In this document: one piece after another, positions 54,201-63,800 of the stretch
Layout of the letters: each line of letters opens with the position of its first letter
Numbering within the stretch: position 1 is the first letter of the stretch
Source of the DNA: JBBQLG01 sp964251665
Lineage (GTDB): Bacteria; Bacteroidota; Bacteroidia; Cytophagales; Spirosomataceae
Length of the DNA: 64,000 bases
Direction: 5' to 3'
NCBI GenBank assembly: GCA_964251665.1
Contig: CAXUKO010000002.1
Location: 558,001 to 622,000, forward strand
The notes under the pieces: model-generated
What the model saw: only the letters and a program-made list of their open reading frames with translations
Told to the model about the DNA's origin: nothing
Databases searched by the model: none
Translations under genes and position numbers: made by a program

Positions 54201-57200
54201 CGCTGAAGCGGTAAGAATTGCCACCCGTGGCGACGAGTGTCGTTGAGGTACCATTACAGATCGTCGCTGAAGTCAGTGTTGCAACGACAGCCGGGTTAAC
54301 CGTTACGGTAGTAGTGGCAACTGCTGTACAACCGTTCACATCCGTTACCGTCACTTTATAGACACCAGACTGGGCCGGGGCAGTCGACGAAATTACCAAT
54401 GGGTTTGTGCTGCCCAGGCTACCGGCTGGTCCACTCCAGGCGTAGGTGACCCCACTAACCGGACTGGCTGACAAGCTGATGGGCTGACCTTCACAATAAG
54501 TAGTGCTGCCGGTGATCGACGCAATCGGCGGGTTCGGAATCGGATTCACCGTTACGCTCGTAGCTGGCGATACACAACCGGTTACGGCATCTTTCACCTT
54601 CAACTGATACACATCCGGTGCGAGGCCCGCAAGTGTTGGCGATGTCTGATAGGATACGCCGTTATCAAAGCTGTACTGTACGCCCGTAGCCGGGGTCAGC
54701 ACCTGAATCGTACCCGTTGTCGTAACGCAGGTTGGCTGGGTTACGGCGACAGTTGGTGTACCTGGCAGCGGATTCGTTGGTAACGTTACGCTTCCTGATG
54801 TCGAACAGCCATTGGCATCGGTAACGACAACCGAATAGCTGCCACCACTCAGGCTCGTCAGGTTCGGCGTCGTAGCACCGGTGCTCCAGGAGTAGGAGTA
54901 GGGCGCTGTGCCACCCGTTACGGAACTGCTGATCATACCCGTCGTCTGACCGGCACAAACAGGACCGCCATTCGTCAGGGTAGCGACCAGAAGCGGAGGC
55001 TGCGTGATGGCTGCCGTCTGCGTTAAGGAACAACCGTTGGCATCCGAAATAACAACGGTGTAGCTACCGGCAACCGTTTGGAGTGTGCTGATGCCCGCTG
55101 TGGTCGTTGCTGAAACCAGACCGCTGGTGTTGTAGTAATTAACCGAATACGGTGCTTTACCACCACTCGTTGTTACTGTAATCGCACCCTGCGCGTTAAA
55201 GCAAAGCGCATTCGCCGTCTGCGTATTAACCGCCAACGGATCAGGCTGTGTTACCGTCACACTGGCTGTGTTACTAACGCAGCCGTTAGCATCAGTGACG
55301 ATGAGGCTGTACGTGTCAGCAGCACTGAATGATGGATTGGCAGCTGTTGAAATTACACCCGTTGCTCCGGCCCGATACCAGGCATAACTAACTGGTAAAG
55401 TGCCGCCTGTAACCTGCGTAGAGATAACAACGGCCGGCTCATTATTGGAACACGTGATGCTCATGTTGACGATCTGGGCTACAGGCACGGGCTTAACCGT
55501 AACATTGTAGCTGGCAGTGGCAGTACAACCATTCACATCCGTAACGATGACCTGATACGTGCCCGAAGTAGCCGAGGTGCTGCTGGCTAAGGTCAGCGGA
55601 TTGCTGCTGCCCAGACTGCCTCCCGGTCCGCTCCAGGCGTAGGTAAGCCCTGTGGCCGGACTGGCCGTTAAGACAACCGACTGACCTGAGCAAATGGAGG
55701 TATTGCCCGCAATGGTAGGCGTTGGCAGCGGATTAACCGTTACTGCACCCGTTGCAACTGCCTTACAGCCCTGAGCCGAGGTGACCGTCACCGAGTACGG
55801 ATTGGCACCTACCGTGGTTGGGGCTACCGTCAGCAGACCTGTCGTGTTCGAGGTCGTTGTCGTACCATCGCTGAAGCGGTAAGAGCTGCCACCCGTGGCA
55901 ACGAGCGTCGTAGATGTGCCGTTACAGATCGTCGCTGAGGTCAGTGTAGCCGTTACCGATGGGTTGACTGTTACCGTACCCGTCGCCACGGCTGAACAAC
56001 CGGCTCCGCTCGTTACTGTTACGGTGTAGGTATTAGGACCGTTGGTGGTTGGCGCTACCGGCAGTAAGCCGTCGGTGTTGGTCGTTACGGTGACGCCATC
56101 GCTGAAACGGTAGCTGCTGCCGCCGGTCGCGATGAGCGTGGTGCTGGTACCGTTACAGATCGTCGCGGATGACAGTGTCGCGGTCACCGATGGGTTAACC
56201 GTTACGGTGCCCGTTGCTACTGCTGAACAGCCTAACGCCGTGGTCACCGTTACCGAATACGGATTGGACCCGTTCGTGGTTGGAGCCACTGGCAGCAGAC
56301 CGGTGGTATTGCTGGTTACGGTCGTGCCATCGCTGAAGCGGTAGTCTGTACCACCCGTGGCAACGAGCGTCGTCGTCGTACCGTTACAGATGGTGGCCGA
56401 CGAAAGCGTTGCTATTGGCAACGGGTTAACGGTTACCGTTGTGGATGCCACTGCACTACAATACCCGTATGTAGTTGAGGTACAGGTTACCGAGTATACC
56501 GTTGTCGCGGTTGGCGAAACCAGGGTGCTGGCGGTTGTTGCAGTGTTGCTCCACAGCAGCGTACCATTGGAACAGCCGGTGGCGGTCAGACTGGTACTCT
56601 GTCCGAAACAGATCGCCGGGCTGGCGGGCGTAATGGCCAGGTTCGGGCTGATGGCGTCTTCAACAACAATCGGGCAACAGCCCGTCGTTGGACAGCTTGT
56701 GTTTGCTGTCGTCGTGAAACTATACGTTCCTGATTCCGTAATCGTAAAACTGTTGCCACTGGCGACGGGTATCGTCCCGTTTCTGAACCACTGCACATTG
56801 GTATACTCGACGGGTAAACTGACGGCATACTTATCATTGGGACAGAACTTGATCGGTACCGTAATGCAACTCCGGCTGATGTTATTGCTGGGGTTATTTT
56901 CGGTATCCGCCGTCGTTACGCTGGCTGTGTTATAAAGAACGCCCTCGCTCTGTGCCGTTGTCAGGATGCTGAAATTCGTCGTGGGGGCACCCGCTGTGAG
57001 TGTCCCCGTGTTCCAGGTCAGGATGGTGCCATTGGCCGATGTGGCGCTGGTGGCCGCCGGCGAAGACGATACATACGTTAAGCCGGGGTCGAGGGTGGTG
57101 CTGACGACCACACTGGTGGCGGTTCCACTCCCCGTATTATTTACCTGAATTGTGAATGTTGCATTGGTGCCTTTCGCCACCGTTGAACTACCCCCCGAAG

Positions 57201-57729
57201 TCGTGATTACTAAATCCGGGTTTCCGGCGGCAAACCCAATGCCGTACGTAGCGGCCGGATTGCCACTGGCGTCGGTTGTCAGCGACACCACGGCGTTGTT
57301 GCCCATTAACTGAGCATTATTGCCAAAACCGCCCGATGCGCTGCCCGTCAGGTTAAACCCCGTTGGAAAGTCGGCGGCTGTAATCCGGATTTCGTAATTC
57401 GTGTTCGGTTTAATACCAACCGGTACGTTGGTATCCGTGAACGAATACTGACCATTGGCGTCGGTTGTCGTCGTGCCCCGTTCAATACCGCTTTGAAAAA
57501 GGCGAACGGTTACCCCGGAGAAACCCGGCTCACCAGCGTCCAGATTGCCATTTCGGTTATAATCCTGAAATACAGTGTTGCCAATGGCTAATGCCATTGA
57601 CCTGGCCATCGACTTTGCTTTTGGCGGACCATCGGCGTCGTAGGCTCTGGCCACCTGACTCATCAGGAGCACCAGAGCGGCCAGTGCAGCGCGACTGGCA
57701 GAGCGGAACAGGGGTAGATGCAAGTGCAT
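51208..57729 (-). CDS. Giant secreted repeat protein with SdrD-B-like, DUF11-like and 14 Ig-like modules
   Basis: 2,173 residues. A 29-residue signal peptide ends at ARA. Next come an SdrD B-like domain (about 48-165, IGNTVFQDYNRNGNLDAGEP, calcium-loop-like DxNxNGxxDxxE), a DUF11-like domain (about 172-290) and Cys-containing Ig-like units. Three copies of a 77-residue module (ATICNGTSTTL...FSDG...YSVTVTS..GC) lie at about 435-665. Varied PKD/SprB-like units (about 670-1140) follow, then eleven more copies (about 1148-1988). The last 110 residues form a separate domain ending ECPAPKCVPVIIQRIH. I see no type A or type B T9SS C-terminal domain. It is likely a surface adhesin or filament, but the export route is unclear. 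It is transcribed after the next giant gene, 88 bp away. Confidence 0.9.
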   Translation of the reverse strand: MHLHLPLFRSASRAALAALVLLMSQVARAYDADGPPKAKSMARSMALAIGNTVFQDYNRNGNLDAGEPGFSGVTVRLFQSGIERGTTTTDANGQYSFTDTNVPVGIKPNTNYEIRITAADFPTGFNLTGSASGGFGNNAQLMGNNAVVSLTTDASGNPAATYGIGFAAGNPDLVITTSGGSSTVAKGTNATFTIQVNNTGSGTATSVVVSTTLDPGLTYVSSSPAATSATSANGTILTWNTGTLTAGAPTTNFSILTTAQSEGVLYNTASVTTADTENNPSNNISRSCITVPIKFCPNDKYAVSLPVEYTNVQWFRNGTIPVASGNSFTITESGTYSFTTTANTSCPTTGCCPIVVEDAISPNLAITPASPAICFGQSTSLTATGCSNGTLLWSNTATTASTLVSPTATTVYSVTCTSTTYGYCSAVASTTVTVNPLPIATLSSATICNGTTTTLVATGGTDYRFSDGTTVTSNTTGLLPVAPTTNGSNPYSVTVTTALGCSAVATGTVTVNPSVTATLSSATICNGTSTTLIATGGSSYRFSDGVTVTTNTDGLLPVAPTTNGPNTYTVTVTSGAGCSAVATGTVTVNPSVTATLTSATICNGTSTTLVATGGSSYRFSDGTTTTSNTTGLLTVAPTTVGANPYSVTVTSAQGCKAVATGAVTVNPLPTPTIAGNTSICSGQSVVLTASPATGLTYAWSGPGGSLGSSNPLTLASSTSATSGTYQVIVTDVNGCTATASYNVTVKPVPVAQIVNMSITCSNNEPAVVISTQVTGGTLPVSYAWYRAGATGVISTAANPSFSAADTYSLIVTDANGCVSNTASVTVTQPDPLAVNTQTANALCFNAQGAITVTTSGGKAPYSVNYYNTSGLVSATTTAGISTLQTVAGSYTVVISDANGCSLTQTAAITQPPLLVATLTNGGPVCAGQTTGMISSSVTGGTAPYSYSWSTGATTPNLTSLSGGSYSVVVTDANGCSTSGSVTLPTNPLPGTPTVAVTQPTCVTTTGTIQVLTPATGVQYSFDNGVSYQTSPTLAGLAPDVYQLKVKDAVTGCVSPATSVTVNPIPNPPIASITGSTTYCEGQPISLSASPVSGVTYAWSGPAGSLGSTNPLVISSTAPAQSGVYKVTVTDVNGCTAVATTTVTVNPAVVATLTSATICNGTSTTLVATGGNSYRFSDGTTVSSNTTGLLPVAPTTVGSTPYSVTVTSALGCSAVATGTVTVNPSVTATMTSATICNGTSTTLVATGGTNYRFSDGTTVTSNTTGLLPVAPTTNGANLYSVTVTSGEGCVGTATGTVTVNPSVTATMTSATICNGTSTTLVATGGSSYRFSDGTTVTSNTTGLLPVAPTTNGSNPYSVTVTSQFGCSALATGTVTVNPSVTATMTSATICNGTSTTLIATGGTNYRFSDGTTTTSNTTGLLTVAPTTVGANTYSVTVTSGEGCVGTATGTVTVNPSVTATLTSATICNGTSTTLVATGGTNYRFSDGTTVTSNTTGLLPVAPTTNGANLYSVTVTSGVGCAGTATGTVTVNPSVTATLSSATICNGTSTTLIATGGSSYSFSTGLTNTTGLLAIAPTTNGSNPYSVVVTSAEGCSAVATGTVTVNPSVTATMTSATICNGTSTTLVATGGTNYRFSDGTTVASNTTGLLPVAPTTVGANTYSVTVTSGDGCVGTASGTVTVNPAVVATLSSATICNGTSTTLIATGGTNYRFSDGTTTTSNTTGLFTVAPTVNGANLYSVTVTSGEGCVGTATGTVTVNPSVTATLSSATICNGTSTTLVATGGTSYHFSDGSDNATGLLTVAPTANGSNPYSVTVTSALGCVATASGTVTVNPSVTATMTSATICNGTSTTLVATGGTNYRFSDGTTVTSNTTGLLPVAPTTVGANTYSVTVTSGDGCVGTATGTVTVNPAVVATMTSATICNGTSTTLIATGGSSYRFSDGTTTTSNTTGILPVAPTTVGDNVYSVTVSSGEGCVATTTGTVTVNPTPALSVISPTVYQGQSTTLTMSGCTGGTLTWSTGDHTTSLVVVPLQTTVYSATCVFATGCTSTTASTVTVKPAPSYKVAGVVATCSGAEPNNDAKIVLTELVNVDKVGYAVGSTYGSGPNYAAATAVSGSTLTLSGLTSPTSAQVYTLRLFTDGGAYYIDVNVTLMPATCECPAPKCVPVIIQRIH
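51766..54288 (-). repeat. Eleven tandem 222/231-bp coding repeats
   Basis: Eleven modules, nine of 77 and two of 74 codons (2,523 bp in all), each beginning V(T/V)AT(L/M)(T/S)SATICNG and ending TVTVNP. They differ mainly around the FSDGTT(V/T) and GEGC/ALGC positions. DNA identity between copies is high, so recombination and assembly errors are likely here. Confidence 0.9.
55726..56418 (-). repeat. Three further copies of the 231-bp coding repeat
   Basis: Three modules of 77 codons of the same type as the array at 51766-54288, separated from it by about 1.4 kb of unlike Ig/SprB-type units. Total copy number in the gene is 14. Confidence 0.88.
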
Positions 57730-57817
57730 AGGTTACGTTGTTAGTTACTTGGGATACGGTTTGTAGTGGTTTTTTGCGGTTAATCAGCAGTTAATACGGG
57801 TCGCAGCGGGGCTCTTG

Positions 57818-60800
57818 TCAAAGTTTATGAATACTAATTATGGGACATAAGACCACTGCGTTGCTCTGGACCTGCACCGTAGTGGCAGCCGTACAGCCAT
57901 TGGCCGAAGTGACCTGGACCGAGTAGATTCCGGGATTGGAAACGACGATAGCAGACGTTATTTCGCCGGTGCTCCAGAGGTAGGCAGGCGTGGTGGCGTT
58001 GCCCACTGACGTTGTCAGCGAGATCGTTGTCAGGGCGCAGGTAAGTGTCCCCGAACTGTTGGCCGTGATCGTTGGTACGGCCATGTTGCTTTGTACGGTA
58101 GTAGTGGTCAGAGAGACGCACCCATTCGGGCCGGTAGCGGTAACAGAATAAGTACCGGCGGTACTGGTAGTGAAACTGGCGGCATTGCTGGTAAAGCTGG
58201 CCGGTCCGTTCCAACGGTAACTCACCCCACTTGCGGAGGAAGTTGCATTCACAGTCACGGTAGTGAGCGAGCAGGTTAAAGGGCCTGTGTTGCTGGCGGT
58301 TAGATTTGGTCCATTGGTATCAAGTTGTACAGTTGTTATTGCCGTTCTGGAGCAGCCGTTGGCCCCGGTTACCGTCACCGAGTAAGCTCCGGCAGCGGTA
58401 GCACTGATGGCCTGCGTGGTAGCGGTGGTGTTCCACAAGTAGGTGTAGGGCGCAGTGCCTCCGCTGGTGGTAGCTGTCAGCGTGCCAGTTGGATTGGTAC
58501 AGGTCAGGGTGAGACTATTCACGCTCACCGTTGGCGCACCGGTGTTGGGGCTTACCGTAGTCGTGGCCGTAGTCGAACAGCCATTGGCTCCGGTTACCGT
58601 TACCGAGTAAGCCCCGGCAGCGGTGGCACTGATGGCCTGCGTGGTAGCTGTCGTGTTCCACAGGTAGGAGTAAGGTGCCGTACCCCCACTTACTGTAGCT
58701 GTTAACGTACCCGTTGGGTTCGCACAAGTCAGGGTCAGACTATTCACACTCACCGTTGGCGCACCTGTATTCGGACTCACCGTCGTAGTAGCGGTGGTCG
58801 AACAGCCATTGGCCCCGGTCACCGTTACGGAGTAAGCACCCGCTGTCGTAGCACTGATGGCTTGCGTAGTGGCGGTGGTGTTCCACAGGTAGGAGTAGGG
58901 TGAAGTCCCTCCGCTGGTGGTAGCTGTCAGCGTGCCAGTTGGATTGGTACAGGTCAGGGTGAGACTATTCACGCTCACTGTCGGTGCACCGGTGTTGGGT
59001 GAGACGGTGGTGGTAGCGGTAGTCGAACACCCATTGGCGCCGGTGACGGTCACGGAGTAGGCACCTGCTGCGGTAGCACTAATGGTCTGGGTGGTAGCCG
59101 TGGTGTTCCACAGGTAAGAGTAAGGTGCCGTACCCCCGCTGGTGGTAGCCGTGAGTGTACCCGTTGGGTTGGTGCAAGTCAGGGTGAGACTGTTGACGCT
59201 CACTGTCGGTGCACCGGTGTTGGGTGAGACAGTCGTGGTAGCCGTAGTCGAGCAGCCGTTCGCACCGGTCACCGTCACCGAGTAGGCACCCGCTGCGGTT
59301 ACGCTGATAGCTTGCGTTGTGGCCGTCGTGTTCCACAGGTAGGAGTAAGGTGCCGTACCCCCACTTACTGTTGCCGTGAGCGTACCCGTTGGGTTGGTAC
59401 AGGTCAGCGTAAGACTGTTGACGCTCACTGTCGGTGCACCGGTGTTGGGTGAGACGGTGGTGGTAGCGGTGGTCGAACAGCCATTGGCCCCGGTCACCGT
59501 TACGGAGTAAGCACCCGCTGCCGTGGCACTGATCGCTTGTGTGGTGGCGGTGGTGTTCCACAGGTAGGAGTAGGGTGAAGTCCCTCCGCTGGTGCTAGCT
59601 GTCAGCGTGCCAGTTGGATTCGTACAGGTCAGCGTGAGACTGTTGACGCTCACTGTCGGTGCACCGGTGTTGGGTGAGACGGTGGTGGTAGCGGTAGTCG
59701 AACACCCATTGGCGCCGGTGACGGTCACGGAGTAGGCACCTGCTGCGGTAGCACTAATGGTCTGGGTGGTAGCCGTGGTGTTCCACAGGTAAGAGTAAGG
59801 TGCCGTACCCCCGCTGGTGGTAGCCGTGAGCGTACCCGTTGGGTTGGTACAAGTCAAGGTCAGACTATTGACTGAAACGGTGGGCGCACCGGTGTTGGGG
59901 CTTACCGTGGTCGTGGCGGTGGTAGAACAGCCGTTAGCCCCGGTCACCGTTACGGAGTAAGCACCCGCTGTCGTAGCACTGATAGCTTGCGTGGTAGCCG
60001 TCGTGTTCCACAGGTATGTGTAGGGTGAAGTCCCTCCGCTGGTGGTAGCCGTGAGTGTACCCGTTGGGTTGGTGCAAGTCAGCGTGAGACTGTTGACGCT
60101 CACTGTCGGTGCACCGGTGTTGGGTGAGACGGTGGTGGTAGCGGTAGTCGAACACCCATTGGCGCCGGTGACGGTCACGGAGTAGGCACCTGCTGCGGTA
60201 GCACTAATGGTCTGGGTGGTAGCCGTGGTGTTCCACAGGTAAGAGTAAGGTGCCGTACCCCCGCTGGTGGTAGCCGTGAGCGTACCGGTCGGATTCGTAC
60301 AGGTCAGGGTGAGGCTGTTGACACTCACGGTGGGCGCACCCGTATTTGGTGAGACGGTTGCGGTGGCCGTAGTCGAGCATCCGTTGGCGCCGGTCACTGT
60401 TACGGAGTAGGCTCCGGCAGCCGTAGCACTGATGGCCTGAGTGGTCGCCGTGGTATTCCACAGGTATGTGTAGGGAGCCGTACCACCACTTACCGAGGCC
60501 GTGAGCGTACCCGTTGGGTTGGTGCAAGTCAAGGTCAGACTGTTGACGCTCACCGTTGGCGTGCCGACGTTAGGCGAGACGGTGGTGGTAGCGGTAGTCG
60601 AACACCCATTGGCGCCGGTGACGGTCACGGAGTAGGCACCTGCTGCGGTAGCACTAATGGTCTGGGTGGTAGCCGTGGTGTTCCACAGGTAAGAGTAAGG
60701 TGCCGTACCCCCGCTGGTGGTAGCCGTGAGCGTACCGGTCGGATTCGTACAGGTCAGGGTGAGACTGTTGACTGAAACGGTCGGTGCGCCCGTATTTGGT

Positions 60801-63800
60801 GAGACGGTGGTCGTGGCCGTTCTGGAGCATCCATTGGCCCCGGTGACGGTGACGGAGTAAGCTCCGGCAGCGGTAGCGCTGATAGCCTGCGTGGTAGCCG
60901 TCGTATTCCACAAGTAGGTGTAGGGCGCAGTGCCTCCGCTGGTCGTTGCCGTGAGTGTGCCGGTTGGATTGGTACAGGTCAGCGTGAGGCTGTTGACACT
61001 CACGGTGGGCGCACCCGTATTTGGTGAGACGGTTGCGGTGGCCGTAGTCGAGCATCCGTTGGCACCCGTGACGGTCACGGAGTAGGCACCTGCTGCCGTA
61101 GCGCTGATGGCTTGGGTGGTGGCGGTGGTGTTCCACAGGTAGGAGTAGGGAGCGGTGCCACCACTCACCGTTGCCGTGAGTGTGCCCGTTGGGTTGGTGC
61201 AAGTCAGCGTGAGGCTATTCACACTCACGGTGGGTGCACCGGTGTTGGGGCTTACCGTGGTTGTAGCCGTAGTCGAGCAGCCATTGGCTCCGGTGACCGT
61301 TACGGAGTAAGCCCCGGCAGCGGTAGCACTGATGGTCTGGGTGGTGGCTGTCGTGTTCCACAGGTATGTGTAGGGTGAAGTACCACCATTTACCGTGGCC
61401 GTGAGCGTACCCGTTGGATTGGTACAGGTCAGCGTGAGGCTGTTCAGACTTGCTACCGGCGGAGCGGTGTTGGCAACGACGGTTGTACTTGTTGCGGATA
61501 TACACCCGTTAGCGCTGGTAGCTGTAACCGAATATGTGCCTGCGATAGCGGTGGTGAAACTGGCCACATTACTGGTAAAGCTGGCCGGCCCACTCCATCG
61601 GTAGGTCACCCCAGTGGTCGAAGAACTGGCCGAGATCGTAACATTGGTCACCGCACAGGTTAATGGACCAGTATTGCTCGCTGTAAGATTCTGTGGGGTC
61701 GTAATGTCCTGGCCAACGGCAACGGTTGCTATATTGGTGCTGCTACAGTTACCAGCCGCAACCGTCAGTGTATACGTACCGGCAACCGATACAACCGGGT
61801 TCTGGGCTGTGCTGACAAACGCATTTGGTCCGCTCCACTGATAAGTAGAATTGCTGACGTTCGAGCTGCCGTTCAGGGTGACAGTGGTGTTGGCACAGGT
61901 GAGCGTTCCGCCACCACTGGCTGTTGCTGTTGGAATGGGGTTAATCGTTATTTTAAACTCAACCGATGGGCGGCAACTGGCACTGAACTGCGCCGGGTCA
62001 AGAATAGCGTAGGCGTAATACGTAACAGGTGCCGTACCGGCATTTATGGTTAAGGGACCAGTAATAGGCCCCGTAGCCACGACTCCGCCCACGGGGGTCG
62101 CTGCCCCACCAAATGTGCCGCCGGTATACATGGCTGTACCGCTCTGTGGACTGCCAAAATAAACGAACTGAATTGAGTTGGCGGTCGAGGCCGTTGTCGT
62201 CAGGGTTAGTGAACTGATCGGCGAACCGGAGCAGATCGTCTGCGACCCTGATGGATTCGTGATGGTAATATCCGTTGTGGTCTGTACCACCGTAGTGCCG
62301 GTAACGGATGAACAGCCATTGGCCCCCGTCACGGTTACAGAATAAGCGCCTGTCGCGTTGGCACTGATAGCCTGGGTGGTGGCCGTGGTGTTCCACAGAT
62401 ACGTGTAGGGCCCCGTGCCACCACTGGGCGTAGCCGTCAGGGTGCCGCTTGTATTTGTACAGGTCAGCGTTAAACTGTTTATCGTAACCGTCGGCGGCCC
62501 GGTGCTTGGCGAAACCGTTGTGACATCCGTATCAATACACCCGTTCGCGCCGGTAACCGTGAGCGAGTAAGTGCCCGCCGTGGCCGTGGTGAAGCTGGCG
62601 GCACTGCTGGTGAAACTGGCCGGACCCGTCCACCGATACGTGTACGGCGTGGTGCCTCCGCTAACTGTGGCCGCAAGCGTACCCGTAGGATTCGCGCAAC
62701 TTAAGGTAAAGCTGTTTACCGTGCCTACCGGTGGCGCTGTATTGGCAACGACGGTGGTACTGTAGGTGTTGGAACAACCGGCACCGTTGTTACCCGTCAC
62801 CGTAAGGGAGTAAATTCCTGCTGTAGACGTAGTGAGGCTGGCTGCGTTGCCGGTGATACTACTCGGACCTGTCCATCGGTAGGTATAGGGTGTGGTGCCC
62901 CCGCTGGCTGTAGCCGTGAGCGTACCGGAGGGCTGGCTACAGCTCAGGGTTAAACTGTTAATAGTAGCTGTGGGTGCCGTTAAATTGGAGGAGACAGTAC
63001 TGGTCGCCGTAGTCAAACAGCCGTTCGCACCCGTGACGGTGAGCGAATAAGTGCCGGCGGTAGTGGTAGAGAAACTGGCGGCACCGCTGGTAAAGCTGGC
63101 CGGACCCGTCCATCGATACGTGTACGGGGTTGTACCGCCACTAACCGTGGCGGTGACGGTAGCCGATGACGGATTACAGCCCAGTGTCGGACTGTTCACG
63201 CTCACGGTCGGCGCAACGGTGCTGGATGTAACGGTGGTGGTGGCGATCCGGGTACAGTTGTTTGCACCCGTTACCGTTACCGAGAACGTGCCGGCCGTGG
63301 TCGCATTGATGGACTGCGTAGTGGCCGCCGTATTCCACAGGTAGGTAAATGGCCCTGTACCACCACTGGGCGTGGCCGTGAGCGTACCCGTTGGGTTGGT
63401 GCAGGTCAGCGTCAGGCTGTTTACACCCACAGTGGGTGCCCCGGTATTCGGGTAAACGGTGGTGGTGCCAAGCGCAGTACAACCGTTCGCGCCGGTAACA
63501 ACGACCGAGTAACTGCCCGCTGTTCCCACGGTTACGGTGGGCGTAATGGGTGGGCTTTGCCACGCATTAATGTCATACGGGTTGGAATCCCAGACGTAGG
63601 TGTATGGAGCCGTTCCTCCGCTGACCGTAGCGGTGAGGGTACCCGAACTTTGGCTACAGGTAAATGTCAGGCTGCTGACGGTAACCGTCGGACTGACCGT
63701 ATTGGACACCGCACTGGTCGTTGTTACGGTACTACAGCCGTTATTGCCCGTTACAGTGACCGAATAGGCCCCGGCTACCGACGCAGTAACGGAGGCCGTG

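Noticed and set aside
58301..61450. Regular repeat array considered as CRISPR or satellite DNA
   Set aside because: The units are 225 bp, stay in one frame and encode a known SprB-like module; there are no short repeats with unique spacers.
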